The translations under genes and the position numbers were made by a program. The notes beneath the pieces are model-generated. The model saw only the letters and a program-made list of their open reading frames with translations. It was not told the DNA's origin and did not search any database. DNA of 64,000 nucleotides. It comes from Hypomyces perniciosus. Taxonomy: Eukaryota > Ascomycota > Sordariomycetes > Hypocreales > Hypocreaceae. Numbering within the stretch: position 1 is the first letter of the stretch; the number at the start of each line of letters is the position of its first letter. The DNA is taken from contig SPDT01000003.1 of NCBI GenBank assembly GCA_008477525.1, forward strand, positions 2,480,001-2,544,000, in the 5' to 3' direction. Of the stretch, positions 45,836-56,199 are shown piece by piece.

Positions 45836-47437
45836 GGCAATATTAGCACTGAAGAGCCTTTGAAATGACAGCTCTGTTGTTTGAAAAGACTTGAAGATGG
45901 CTTGACGTTTGGTGGCATCTAAAATCACGCCGCATTGGTGGAGAAACTCCGGTCCGGCTTCTATCGGCAGAGTGGGGAGTCTAAGAGGGGCACAATTGAC
46001 CGGTGTCGGCAGAATCGGAGATTGTTGTTCCGTATTTTTTAAGGGTCAACGTTTACCCGTAGATCGCTCTTTTAGGTAGGGCTGCCTAAGGTAGAGGTAG
46101 TTAGGCAGAACTGTCCGGGACAAGGTGATGAATTTTCTGAAGCAAACACTATTTATAGGGACGTATATACAAAACTGCATCTTCTAGACTTGATATGCCG
46201 CGATGTCTGTTATTTTGGCATATGATTTTGAATATATAATTCAGTTATATGATCTTGTCATATATTCGGTTCTTTGTATTACTATATATATAGGTACTGT
46301 ACTCCGTAGGTAAGTCAAGGTCCTTGACTAATAGGTTTCTCTTTTTTCTCTCCTCTTTTATCGCGTGATGCCGTTCAAATTACTACTACGACTATATACG
46401 AAGATACGAAGATACGAAGTATGAGTAAATCTCCTTACCTTGTCAGAAGCTAATATTATACCCGACTGGCGTGGGGCCGCTCAGTCGGCCCAAGGGCGGC
46501 ACTCGGGAATATAATATCCAATAGAAGACATGAAGGGACATACTACCTACTGCTAAAGCTGATCATTTTGACATCAATTTAAGCAACATGGCAATAGATG
46601 AGACATGTCACGCGTTCAAGGGAATACCATTACGCGAATAAAATATCCTCTGAGACATTATGCCCCCCGCTTCGAGAGCTAAACTCGTAATTACACTAAA
46701 ATCCCTTACCCCGGCCCTGGCCACTGAAGAAAGGGAGTAATAATAGGCTGCAGACTGGCAGCAGTGCATAGCAAGGACCCATCGGAGGGTAGTATCGATG
46801 GTCACGATACGAGAACGCCTCAACTGTATGTCACAGAAGGGTGGATGTCAGTGGTCCAAGTGGCTGCGCCCATCATCACGACCCTTGAGAAGGATGCTGG
46901 GAGATTTTGCTAAAACAGCCGAGTAGTTTTCTACTGGGTATAGCACTCCGTAGTGCAGGCACGGCACAAAACATTCTCCCTTTGCTGACAACATCACTCA
47001 GCATGAATCATGCTTATTATCCCTGCTTGCATCCTCCATCTGGGGCGCGTCTTCTATGAGATATTATATTAGCCCTGCTCCTTGAAAATACCGACACGGG
47101 CTGGGGGGAGGGGGGCGGCCTCGAGTCACGCGACCCATTGGAGCTGGAATCAGTGTGGCGTAACCGCATATGTGCAACATTCCAACTAGTATCCATTCCT
47201 GGAAATATGGCACGCGACACGAACTCTTTGGGCCGCTCATGTTTGAGGGACTAATACTGGTCAGTACCTGACCGGCGGTGACTGCCCCTATGTAGGGCTA
47301 AGTCCGTCCCTTCGAAGTTTATCTTGTTTGTTATAAGGATCACGATCCTATACGAGACCAAGCTTATTTTGCACATTCAAGTATTCGGATATGCGACCGT
47401 CACTCTTCCCTCCTTGCTTCAACGCCAGGATATCACG
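45836..47437. other. intergenic region
   Basis: 1.6 kb between divergent P5CR and sulfatase-like genes, partly AT-rich around 46130-46450. It holds an ATACGAAG triplet repeat and a TACTCCGTA copy at 46300-46308. No gene supported. Confidence 0.5.
46396..46419. repeat. (ATACGAAG)3 tandem repeat
   Basis: Three perfect 8-bp units. The last runs into TACGAAGTA, a copy of the dispersed 9-mer, hinting that the tandem grew from that motif. Confidence 0.85.
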
Positions 47438-50044
47438 ATGATCACCTCACATGGTCCTCAACGGCCAGCTTTGGCTGCAACTGACTGTCAACATGCTATG
47501 CATGCGACGGGGCGCCGATTCGCCGGCACCATGGCCTCCGCACTTTTTCTCTGCAGACGGATCGTGCTGGCCATTGCCCCCCGCCTTATTAACAGGCGAT
47601 TTGCCTTTGCCATCTCCGTCGCCGCCACCCTCAGTGCGAAATTGGTACATATCTACGCCCATCTCGATGCCCTGCCAACAATCGACCTGCTTTTCTGGGG
47701 GGCGTCATTCTTTGCCCAGGACGTGGCCTTCTTGCTCGTGCTGCGACTGCTCCTCGAAAACTGGCTGGGCATCATCACGACAATATTGGCTTCTGTCCTG
47801 ATCCCGTTCGTGCTGAGCATAGCTGCGATCAGCATATCCTTCTTCTTCACTGCTGGCACAGAACTTCAATGGCGCAACATTGTCGTTGCCGGCGACTCTT
47901 CATCATGGTCCACGCTGCTGACTGGACTCATGTCCTGCACGCTGGTGTCTGCGGTTTTATTCATGATGGCCGGGATCTTCCAGCTACCCTGCGAACTTGT
48001 GTCAAACATTGCTTTGCATATACTCAAGTTGCCAGTAACATTTCTCTCTAGCAAGCTCTCGATACTCCGACGATATAACACATCGGATACCAAGTACAGA
48101 CATATACCCCAAGGCGATGTGGAAACTTCGGGCGAGCAAACGTGCAAGGAAGTCGAGTCGGATGGTCAAGACATGGAGGATATTTCGCTAGATTCATCAA
48201 AATCTACGTCAATATTGGTCATGCTGGTTGGCATCGGACTGATGGCTCAGGTCTTAGGGACCATTCTTCGGCCAACAGAGAGCTCATTCATTTACATGTC
48301 ATGGACTCTGCCATTGATGCCGTTTGTGGACTTTGCTCAATCAACACCACAGTTGACGAGTCTGCATGCTTTCTCAGGCAACGTCAATGGAACTCTGGAT
48401 AACACCACTGCCTTGGCTCCGCCGATCCAATATCCTTGGCTACCCAAGGATACCAAGCTCCCCGGTTTTGAGGACTGGTATGAGACGGACAAGGATCATT
48501 ACCTCGCGGCCAACGATCCATTGAAGCTGTCCAACCTTAGGGATGAGCTTCTTCCAGCTCTACGACACAAGCTTCGTGGCATCAAAATCCGGCACGTTAT
48601 GCTGATAAAACTTGAAAGCACCCGAAAGGACGTTTTTCCAATCAAGAAAGGGCAGTTTATCTGGGACCGCCTCACCAAATCATTCGGGAATGCATCTTTA
48701 CCTCTTGACGCACAGCAGAGACTCGCCACGCTGACATCAACCGCAAAGCTCCTTACCGGCGACTTCGATGATGGCTTTGATCAACAGTCACAACAGAAAC
48801 CACGCGGTGGTATCAACGCTAACAATGCATTCACTACGAGCACCTACACACTCAAGAGCTTAACAGGCACCCATTGTGGACTATCTCCACTACTCGCTGA
48901 CTTCAACATCGAGCCTCAGCACCACGTTTATCAGCCATGTCTGCCCCATATTTTTAATGCTTTGAATCATATTGACCACAAGAATGACCGGACTTCAAAT
49001 GACGATTTTACTTCATTCAAGTGGAAATCCGCATATATGCAATCTGTAACGCTCAGATACGACAAACAGGATCACCTCATGCCAGTCTTGGGGTTTGTTG
49101 ACCCTATCGGCTGGTGGGAGCTTAAGAATGAAACGGCCAAGTTTAGCACCGCCAACTTGACGGATGTCAATTACTACGGCATGCCCGAAGTTGCCATCGA
49201 AGAATACGTCAGAGATGCGTTTGCGTCGGCTAAAGCGAATAATGAAAGACTGTTCCTTTCACACCTAACAAGCTCCACTCACCATGACTTTGGTATTCCC
49301 AAAGATGAGAAGTACGTTCCGCTGGCGGGCGAGAAAGAACTTAATGATTTATCCCGCTACCTCAATGCTGTTGGCTATGTTGATCGGTGGCTGAAGAAGG
49401 TACTCGACATTTTGGAGGAAGAGGGCGTTGCTGACGAGACCTTGGTGGTCCTTGTCGGCGATCACGGCCTCTCCCTTGCAGAACGCGGTAGCATCACGCC
49501 GTATAGCAATCCTCACGTCGCAAACTACCATGTACCTCTCGTTTTATCTCACCCGAAGCTACCGCACATCAATGTCGACGACGCGGTATCCTCTATACAG
49601 ATCCTCCCAACCATCTTGGACCTCCTTCTGGAAACAGCCTCCCTATCCAAGTCCGAGACCCAAGCTGTGCGCGACCTAGTTCAGAACTACGAAGGCCAAT
49701 CTCTCCTGCGTCCGCTACGCAAATTCTCAGAGAAGAACGGCCAAGGAAGCTGGCAGTACACACTCATGAATCCCGGGGGCTCTACCCTCGCCGTCCGCGA
49801 TGCCCGCAAACCGAACTGGCGTCTTATCGTGCCGGTGTTTGGAAATTATGAGTGGCGCTTTACAGATCTGGAATCAGACCCCCATGAGAAGAGTCCATTA
49901 GTCTCTTTCGACTTTAAGACGGTGGTGCGTATTGTGGAGGAAAAACAGGGTGCTGAGGCAGCGAAGTGGGTGGAAGAAGCTGCTGTCGTGGCGCGATGGT
50001 GGGCAGGTGAGAATTACAAGCGTTGGCGTTATCATCCCAAGTGA
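47438..50044 (+). CDS. membrane-anchored sulfatase/LtaS-like phosphotransferase family protein
   Basis: Single exon; from the first ATG at 47438 it is 868 residues. The N-terminal third has about five hydrophobic spans (for example IDLLFWGASFFAQDVAFLLVL and IITTILASVLIPFVLSIAA, then a further pair near the end of the third). A long non-membrane domain follows with alkaline-phosphatase-superfamily motifs: LIKLESTRKDVFP (Thr as likely nucleophile, with preceding Glu), SLTGTHCGLSP, LTSSTHHDF and LVGDHGLSLAE (metal-binding Asp-His). Fungal proteins of this build resemble bacterial lipoteichoic-acid synthase and phosphoethanolamine transferases; the real substrate is unknown. Active-site residues look intact. 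Another in-frame Met at about 47531 is possible, since the first 30 residues are not membrane-like. Confidence 0.85.
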   Translation: MITSHGPQRPALAATDCQHAMHATGRRFAGTMASALFLCRRIVLAIAPRLINRRFAFAISVAATLSAKLVHIYAHLDALPTIDLLFWGASFFAQDVAFLLVLRLLLENWLGIITTILASVLIPFVLSIAAISISFFFTAGTELQWRNIVVAGDSSSWSTLLTGLMSCTLVSAVLFMMAGIFQLPCELVSNIALHILKLPVTFLSSKLSILRRYNTSDTKYRHIPQGDVETSGEQTCKEVESDGQDMEDISLDSSKSTSILVMLVGIGLMAQVLGTILRPTESSFIYMSWTLPLMPFVDFAQSTPQLTSLHAFSGNVNGTLDNTTALAPPIQYPWLPKDTKLPGFEDWYETDKDHYLAANDPLKLSNLRDELLPALRHKLRGIKIRHVMLIKLESTRKDVFPIKKGQFIWDRLTKSFGNASLPLDAQQRLATLTSTAKLLTGDFDDGFDQQSQQKPRGGINANNAFTTSTYTLKSLTGTHCGLSPLLADFNIEPQHHVYQPCLPHIFNALNHIDHKNDRTSNDDFTSFKWKSAYMQSVTLRYDKQDHLMPVLGFVDPIGWWELKNETAKFSTANLTDVNYYGMPEVAIEEYVRDAFASAKANNERLFLSHLTSSTHHDFGIPKDEKYVPLAGEKELNDLSRYLNAVGYVDRWLKKVLDILEEEGVADETLVVLVGDHGLSLAERGSITPYSNPHVANYHVPLVLSHPKLPHINVDDAVSSIQILPTILDLLLETASLSKSETQAVRDLVQNYEGQSLLRPLRKFSEKNGQGSWQYTLMNPGGSTLAVRDARKPNWRLIVPVFGNYEWRFTDLESDPHEKSPLVSFDFKTVVRIVEEKQGAEAAKWVEEAAVVARWWAGENYKRWRYHPK

Positions 50045-50540
50045 AGAGCACTGTTATGCCTAATTGTAGTATCTAGATATAGAATATCTATGTAATTTTA
50101 TTGCTGATTTGTTCATGGTGTTGGGGGGTTCGGTAGATCACCTGGGTCTAGCACATGAAGGTGAATACTTTACAAATAATGTACCATTACTCCAACATAG
50201 CAACCGAGTGTTAAATACCGCCTTGGTACTACGTAAACTTCACTCAATTTGTCTTTGGTGTCCTTGATCCAATTACTGGGCTTAACCTCTCCATCTCGAC
50301 GGCATCTTGACGACTTTGTATCTGTCTAGTTGATGGACTCTTTTCCGGTATATTCTTATACGTACCGAACAATTTGTGTCTAAGCACTATTTAGCAGCGA
50401 TTAGTTTCCATTAAGAGACTATATGCTAACACATTCCAGCAGATGCATTACTCGTCGTTCTCAATGGCCATTCCAACGGGTTTGTTATGAAGATCAATTC
50501 CCTTATTAGAGTCTGTTTTTGATTCGTCATTCGTGTATTA

Positions 50541-50578
<38 letters not shown>

Positions 50579-50955
50579 TTCTTCATTATTTCGCCTAGCA
50601 AGCCAACAGTAAGAGTGTCGACAAGCCTCCACACAATATTTTCCTTCTTGTTTATGTGCCCTCATATTTGTGTTTTTCAGCTGATAGATGCATTGTATGG
50701 AGCAGGTACACATGGTACATTGTGTCAGGCTCCCTTGAAGTGATATCTTGAAGGGATACCCGACGTAAGTCGGCATACCAGGCTCTAGTAATACATATCT
50801 TCTCAAGGCTTGGGCGACTATAGGATAGCTGATTGCCCATTCTACTTGCCGATCATCATTTCTCATCTTTCAAGGAGCATCTTCCGCTTTGATATCTATC
50901 GTGCTCCATATTACCGAATTCCAGCTTCTTTTTCGCTTGCGTCTACGACACAGCT
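50045..50955. other. intergenic region
   Basis: About 900 bp with an AGT microsatellite; otherwise nothing seen. Confidence 0.5.
50542..50578. repeat. (AGT)12 microsatellite
   Basis: Twelve uninterrupted AGT units. The tyrosine run in the overlapping minus-strand frame is an artefact of this repeat. Confidence 0.95.
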
Positions 50956-51392
50956 ATGAAGCTCATCACTACCATATTCCGGCATTGGACGGCGCCCTCG
51001 AGGCACCTAGCTACCCTCCGGTTAACAAGTGCGAGATGTCAATACGGCATCTTACTGAGCTTCTAGAAGGGCTATATCTCCACGAGAAGGAAGTTGCAAT
51101 ATTTGACAAGAGGGAGGAAATGGGCACTCAGGCCAGCAGTGTAGACCCACTGGGTATCCTACTCAGTGGCACAGTAGGTGGCGTCAGAGGTGGCCCACTG
51201 GATCCCAAACCCCTGTTGAATATCATATCGGATCTCAAACGCATACTGTGTGATAAAGGTGATAGAGGTGACGGCGTGCTGGATCCCAAAAAACTACTGA
51301 GTGATTTCTCGGCGCCCAGCAGCACACCTAGTCACAAAGAAAGAACTTGCAATTATACTGCCACCAGGTTTATTAAGAAATTAGTGACATAA
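50956..51392 (+). pseudogene. small secreted protein, frameshifted in its signal peptide
   Basis: The ATG at 50956 reads MKLITTIF, a typical fungal signal-peptide start, but then runs out of frame. One frame over, the sequence continues as LDGALEAPSYPPVNK, which looks like the end of a signal peptide, and stays open to the stop at 51392 with RHLTELLEGL, KREEMG and two LDPKxLL repeats. The whole looks like a small secreted protein (about 145 residues) broken by a one-base change near 50980. Alternatively the downstream frame is a chance opening starting at 50889. I do not recognise a named family. Confidence 0.4.
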
Positions 51393-51433
51393 TAACAACA
51401 TATCCATTTCTCTCAACAAGCATCTCGCCCCGC

Positions 51434-52519
51434 CTATGCATTCACCATTGCCATATAATCTACCTCGGACTTCACCTCTTCAGCCCTCCTGAAATTCCCA
51501 GCTGACATGCTACTCTCAATATATGCGGTTTGGAGGCGCTCGGCATCAGATCGAGTGATCTCTAGATTCGGGACAGCGTTCGGGCGCAGGATTTGCGTCA
51601 TGACCTGAGCCCATTTCCATGGCTCGGCTGTTCCGCCAGGCTGGCTATTGAAGTACTCCCAACCCATCACGCCGCCAATTTGACCATACTGATCTCGCAG
51701 CGAAATTACAGTAGCATTGAGATCGGTGTATGAAATGTAGCCTCCACCATTGGCTGGGGACGTGAGTTGACCGGCAACAACCTCTGATGGGGTAAAGCCG
51801 TTCGTGACAATGTTCCGAAAGTCCCTTGGCGTCCTCATACTGCCGAAACCACTGTAGAATTGCGCGTTATACCAGGCAAGATCGGAGCCGAAGGTATTCT
51901 TGAGGGTCTTGTAATTGAAGCCACTGAGATTGGCACCGTTGTTGAGTGCCGACGCGACAGGGGCCGTTGTGATAAGGAAGTCCGGGCCAAAATCTCGACG
52001 CAGACGAGCGACTAACCGCGTAATCCCATTTTGGCTCATAGGTTGCTCGACATCAATGTCCAAACCTTCCAATTTAAAGGACTGGATAACCTCTCGCAGC
52101 TCTCCGTAGTACCACTCGAAGGTGGTTTCGTTGCCATCCAATGTGTACACGTCGAATGAACCAGGAGCTGCGCCTCCAATCATGCCCATCACCTTGACAC
52201 CAGCCTTCTTGATCACGGCTGTCTCGTTCCAGAGAGTGTAGAATCTCGGGTCACTCGGCGGGTAGTCGTTGAGGTGGATCACCGAACCCCGGTTGATGTG
52301 AATTGAGCACACAATCAGATGCGTCAGGGCAATACGTTTCTGATTGATAAGTGGTAGCATAGAAATAGGCCGGTTTAGTGAATCGTGCGTTGTCTGGAAG
52401 TAAATAACGAGCCGAGGAAGATCATTTGCCTTTGCTCTTATGTCTGTGATGGGAGTTGCCCACGACAATGAGGCCAGTAAGGCCACGAAGTATAGGAACA
52501 GGGACTTCATTTTGGACAA
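51434..52519 (-). CDS. secreted GH18 chitinase / endo-N-acetylglucosaminidase-like enzyme
   Basis: Single exon of 361 residues. The N-terminus has a hydrophobic signal sequence (MKSLFLYFVALLASLSWA from the second Met at residue 4). The GH18 barrel is readable: LPRLVIYFQTTHD strand 1, LTHLIVCSIHIN, GVKVMGMIGGAAPG (the SxGG-like strand) and the catalytic strand EGLDIDVEQ at 151-159. Glu158 is the expected acid/base, with Asp154 and Asp156 before it; the first Asp of the usual DxxDxDxE is Glu151. GVMGWEYFNSQPGG matches the late Trp-containing strand. There is no chitin-binding module, and short GH18 enzymes of this type include endo-beta-N-acetylglucosaminidases acting on N-glycans, so the substrate is open. 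Confidence 0.87.
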   Translation of the reverse strand: MSKMKSLFLYFVALLASLSWATPITDIRAKANDLPRLVIYFQTTHDSLNRPISMLPLINQKRIALTHLIVCSIHINRGSVIHLNDYPPSDPRFYTLWNETAVIKKAGVKVMGMIGGAAPGSFDVYTLDGNETTFEWYYGELREVIQSFKLEGLDIDVEQPMSQNGITRLVARLRRDFGPDFLITTAPVASALNNGANLSGFNYKTLKNTFGSDLAWYNAQFYSGFGSMRTPRDFRNIVTNGFTPSEVVAGQLTSPANGGGYISYTDLNATVISLRDQYGQIGGVMGWEYFNSQPGGTAEPWKWAQVMTQILRPNAVPNLEITRSDAERLQTAYIESSMSAGNFRRAEEVKSEVDYMAMVNA

Positions 52520-53786
52520 GTCCAGAGAATCTATAAGGCTGATTTAGACTGCTGGCACAGGTAGGTCTTCGGGCATTAAACAAGCTGGCGATTCGGGACT
52601 TGATATAACCCCCTCGCAGATGCGGAGTACTTCGTATTCAGGCCTTGGGAATGGATCATGCCGCAGCCAAGAATCCTAAGCCATCTCGCGCCCTATAAAA
52701 TTCTCCGTGAGTATCCACTCGAACTCCTCAGAAAGGTGATGTCTTGCAAATTTCGCTGGGTGTGGGCTTCCACCGTCCCATGTCCATTGGATGTAACCTT
52801 CCCTCCTGGGCTACGGCTCGATTTTTGGGCGTCCGTTGACTTTCTTAAAAGGTACGGAAGGGGTTACAAAGCTTATCAACTAGGCTGTTTTTTCCCGTAA
52901 TATTGCATGCTCTTGCATGATTGATAGCGGATGTGAAGAAGAGACTTAATGAGGCATGGCGGGGGAAAGTCTTATCACCGACGAGAACGAAATGTCTTTG
53001 TAAAATGCGGATAAGTATCCGTTGGTTAACCACTATGAGCGCCCTGTAATTACGGACATGGTGTGTATGCTGAGTGGAAGAAGCGTGTAGGTTATTCCAT
53101 GTTATCCGATCGGCAATCGAGTCTCGCCATTCTAGGTACAAATAGCTAACCAGTCCCAGAAACACAAGCAAACTTCTTGTGGTGCTTCCATATCAGTGTA
53201 ATATGAGCCGTTTGCTAAATGTTCTGAAATTGCTTTCTGTTATCGGTAAATTTGATGTTGAAGATTACATGGCGGTTTAGGATCATTTTTAATGGTGACA
53301 AGTTGGGAACAGGTCCAGCAGGTTGACACTCAGTGCGCGACCGAAGGTATTCGCCAGCTGCAAATTCCATATTCTCAATAGCCTATACGCAATATTTAGC
53401 GATCAACGTATAGTATGGGTAATTAAAGGGTCGTCTTGCGACACAGAAACAGCAGTTGCCGCCTCTAGATGAGTGAGTCAAACGAGGTCCCTCAGATTCG
53501 TCATACTGTGTTGATTAGAGACCAATAATAACACACATAAGTAATTTATTTCTGTATTGGTATTCTAGGATATACCCCGGATTTAGTCCTCGAGGCGTCG
53601 TATTAATAGAAAGTCTAACTATGGTAAGAGGGGTGGGTATAGCTAAAGGTCACATCCACTTTCCAGACTTAGACTGGTCCACACTTTAGTTAATATTTAA
53701 TCTATAACCTATCCTCTATTCTAAAGTAGAAAACAAATCGCTAGTCTACTTATTGCCTCACGATGAAATCAGATAGTTCATCTTCC
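52520..53786. other. intergenic region
   Basis: 1.27 kb of moderately AT-rich sequence. One TACTTCGTA copy at 52628-52636, close to the GH18 start. No gene supported. Confidence 0.5.
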
Positions 53787-54761
53787 TTACCAAGGGAGCT
53801 TGCTGCCATCAAAGGTGTAGAAGGATCCAGTATCCTCAATCTTGACCTCCTTAAGCACCTTCATGCATCCAACCGCAGACTCCTCGATAGGAACATCACG
53901 AGTATTCGGAGCATACTTAGTCAGCCAAGGAGCCATGGCATTGCCGATTCCAGTGCTTGAAATCCAGCCTGTTGATTGTATTTTGTTAGCGATCAATAAA
54001 ATGAGAATTAATACCCGGGAACTTATACCAGGGTGAATCAAGATCGTAGTGATTCCATCATTCTTCAGGACTGCATCCCATTTGCGAAACAGCCTAAATT
54101 ATAAGTTAGACAAGCAACCCCTCTGTAGATAAGAGCTCACTCACATGTTTAATCCAGCTTTGGCCACAGAATAGGCGTTCGATAAGTTGGGCATGAAGCC
54201 GCCAAGCTGAATTGATCCCACTACAGACGTAAGAACAAGAATCTTCTTTTCCTTGCTCTTTTTGATACTGGGGAGGAATGCCTTTGTAATGGCGATGGGA
54301 GAAACAAGATTAAAGCGCAATTCTTCCTCATACTTGGCGATATCACTGTATCAAGGGTTAGAATCTTGCACCAATATAGAAATAGAGAACGCACAGGTCT
54401 TCAAAGCTAGTTAAGGGTTGAAGGTTAAGTCCAGCGTTGTTGATGAAATTGTCAAGTCCCTCAGGGACCAGGCTGTCAAGTTGCGTGGCCACATTCTGGA
54501 TGCTCTCCAGATTGGTGACATCCAAGTCAAGTAAGACGAGACGATCTTTCGAATAGTTGGCTGCCAGCTCTTGGAGTCCCTGAGAGCCTGCAGTGCTTCT
54601 CGCTGTAGCGATAACCTTATTCAAGGGGTCCTTGAGCTGCAAGTTTTTGTGTAAGCCTCAGTCGCAGTTGTTCAGTCTATGTCCTGGTTATGCCTTACCA
54701 GCTGTTGGGTAAAAGCCAGGCCCAAGTTGCGACCGGCTCCAGTAACTAGGTAGGAAGGCAT
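53787..54761 (-). CDS. short-chain dehydrogenase/reductase, five exons
   Basis: Minus-strand exons 54761-54699, 54636-54395, 54345-54145, 54093-54029 and 53968-53787. All four introns (49-62 bp) have GT-AG ends and every join keeps frame, giving 250 residues. It starts MPSYLVTGAGRNLGLAFTQ with the dinucleotide motif TGAGRNLG (7-14). NNAG is at 87-90, the catalytic Ser at 142 (LTSVVGS), and the YxxxK pair Tyr160/Lys164 in NAYSVAKAGLN. It is a classical SDR with an intact active site, resembling fungal C-factor/ketoreductase-like members; the substrate is unknown. It is not in an obvious biosynthetic cluster. A perfect 34-bp palindrome lies about 370 bp upstream of its start. Confidence 0.9.
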
Positions 54762-56199
54762 GTTGGATTGTTGGTATTTTAGAATGAGACTTGCGAATAT
54801 GAGCTAAGGCTGAGATTGCTTGTGATTGTTGATCATGTAGTATATCGGATAGAAGCTCTCAAGGTTTTGTTGAATATGCGCAGACATATATACTCATTCA
54901 GTCAATTGCATCGAACTTGCGAATTGACATTTACATTCTAGAAAGTCATTTGAAATCAACTGTAGGCATTGCTGCTTGTAAATCATCATGTACCTAGCGG
55001 TGCAAGTATCCTCCGTTTCAGAGAGACTGGCTTAGACAGTGGTGGTGTATCGGCTGACTATTGGCAGCAGAGTAAGGAAGGTCCTTCGAATATCATGTTT
55101 AGTGATCAAAGCTAGGTAGTTCGTCCGTCAAATATTGTGATTACTGATCAGTAATCACAATATTACTGATCAGACTTTTAGTGGATTGTTAAGCAAAGCT
55201 GTGGGCAGACTTTCGGCTGTGATGTGTTACGGTTAGTATTCCATTGTGGACGTGTGGAGACCTTCGCCTCTTACTGAAGCTCGGGCAATAGTATTTATCC
55301 GACTATTGCTTAGATTAAAGATAGGATCGTTATTGGCCGTTTAGAGACGACGTCAAGTCCGCATCCAAGACTCTAGAACTTTGCGTACCCTACGGTAGTT
55401 CTGACGCTGAGATCAAATTGGAAGTCTGATATCAGAGGCCTTTCTATTCACAAACTGCAATTGGGTTGCAGCTGAAGCAATGGCTTAGGTACAAACTGAT
55501 GAATGGCCTAGTGCACTGACTACAAGCCAGATCCAGAAGCTAGAAGCCATCATGGCTTGCAAGGAAAATCACCGCATGACGTAATTACTATCAGAACCTT
55601 GATGCCCTTGGTTACAAATACTGGTCTTACGCACGACGAAAGCCTGCCTAGGCCAGCTGCAGGGAAAGACACATACATACTATTGGGTCGGCTTGTTGGT
55701 AATTCGGTCGGATACATTCGGAGGCGGGCTACAGTCGGGCCGGCGCATTCGGGCCGGCGCAACCCAAGATCATAAATATGTAAACCATCCGTTAGTAGGA
55801 ATAGACGCAATATTTTGATGTGCCAAATAGTGCCAGGCTTAGCTATCGAAGAACTGGAATTACCAGCGGCGCTTCTCTCGTTATCCTGGGATCTCGCCGC
55901 CAACTGCCTCCGCTCATCACTGTTAATTACGACAGCCTTGGTTCCGGTGAGAGCGAATATTTCTTCTTTCCGAGAGAAGAAAACTGGCGAGAAGGATGCA
56001 GATCTTGATGAGTTTATCTATTAAGGCTTCAATAGAGTTATCATGTACGCAAGTTCATCACGACGATTTGCCAATGGGTCAATTATAAAAATAGCAACGC
56101 TGGAATATACGTCTTTATTAATGAGTCAATCTGCGCGGTGGTCTAGCCCCTATAACAGGCAAGTGCAAGTCAGCTTGGTGTATTTGAAGGACTAGGAAT
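54762..56199. other. intergenic region upstream of the SDR
   Basis: 1.4 kb with a perfect palindrome and, near 55735-55762, a short GC-rich direct repeat (two copies of CGGGCCGGCGCA). No gene supported. Confidence 0.5.
55131..55164. repeat. perfect 34-bp palindrome
   Basis: The left arm AATATTGTGATTACTGA is followed immediately by its exact reverse complement, with no spacer. A further ACTGATCAG copy follows at 55166-55174, repeating the centre. It could be a dimeric transcription-factor site or a cruciform-forming relic; it lies in the promoter region of the SDR. Confidence 0.9.

Noticed and set aside
46396..46419. CRISPR-like or satellite array from the ATACGAAG repeat
   Set aside because: Only three units and no spacers; CRISPR is not expected in a fungal genome.
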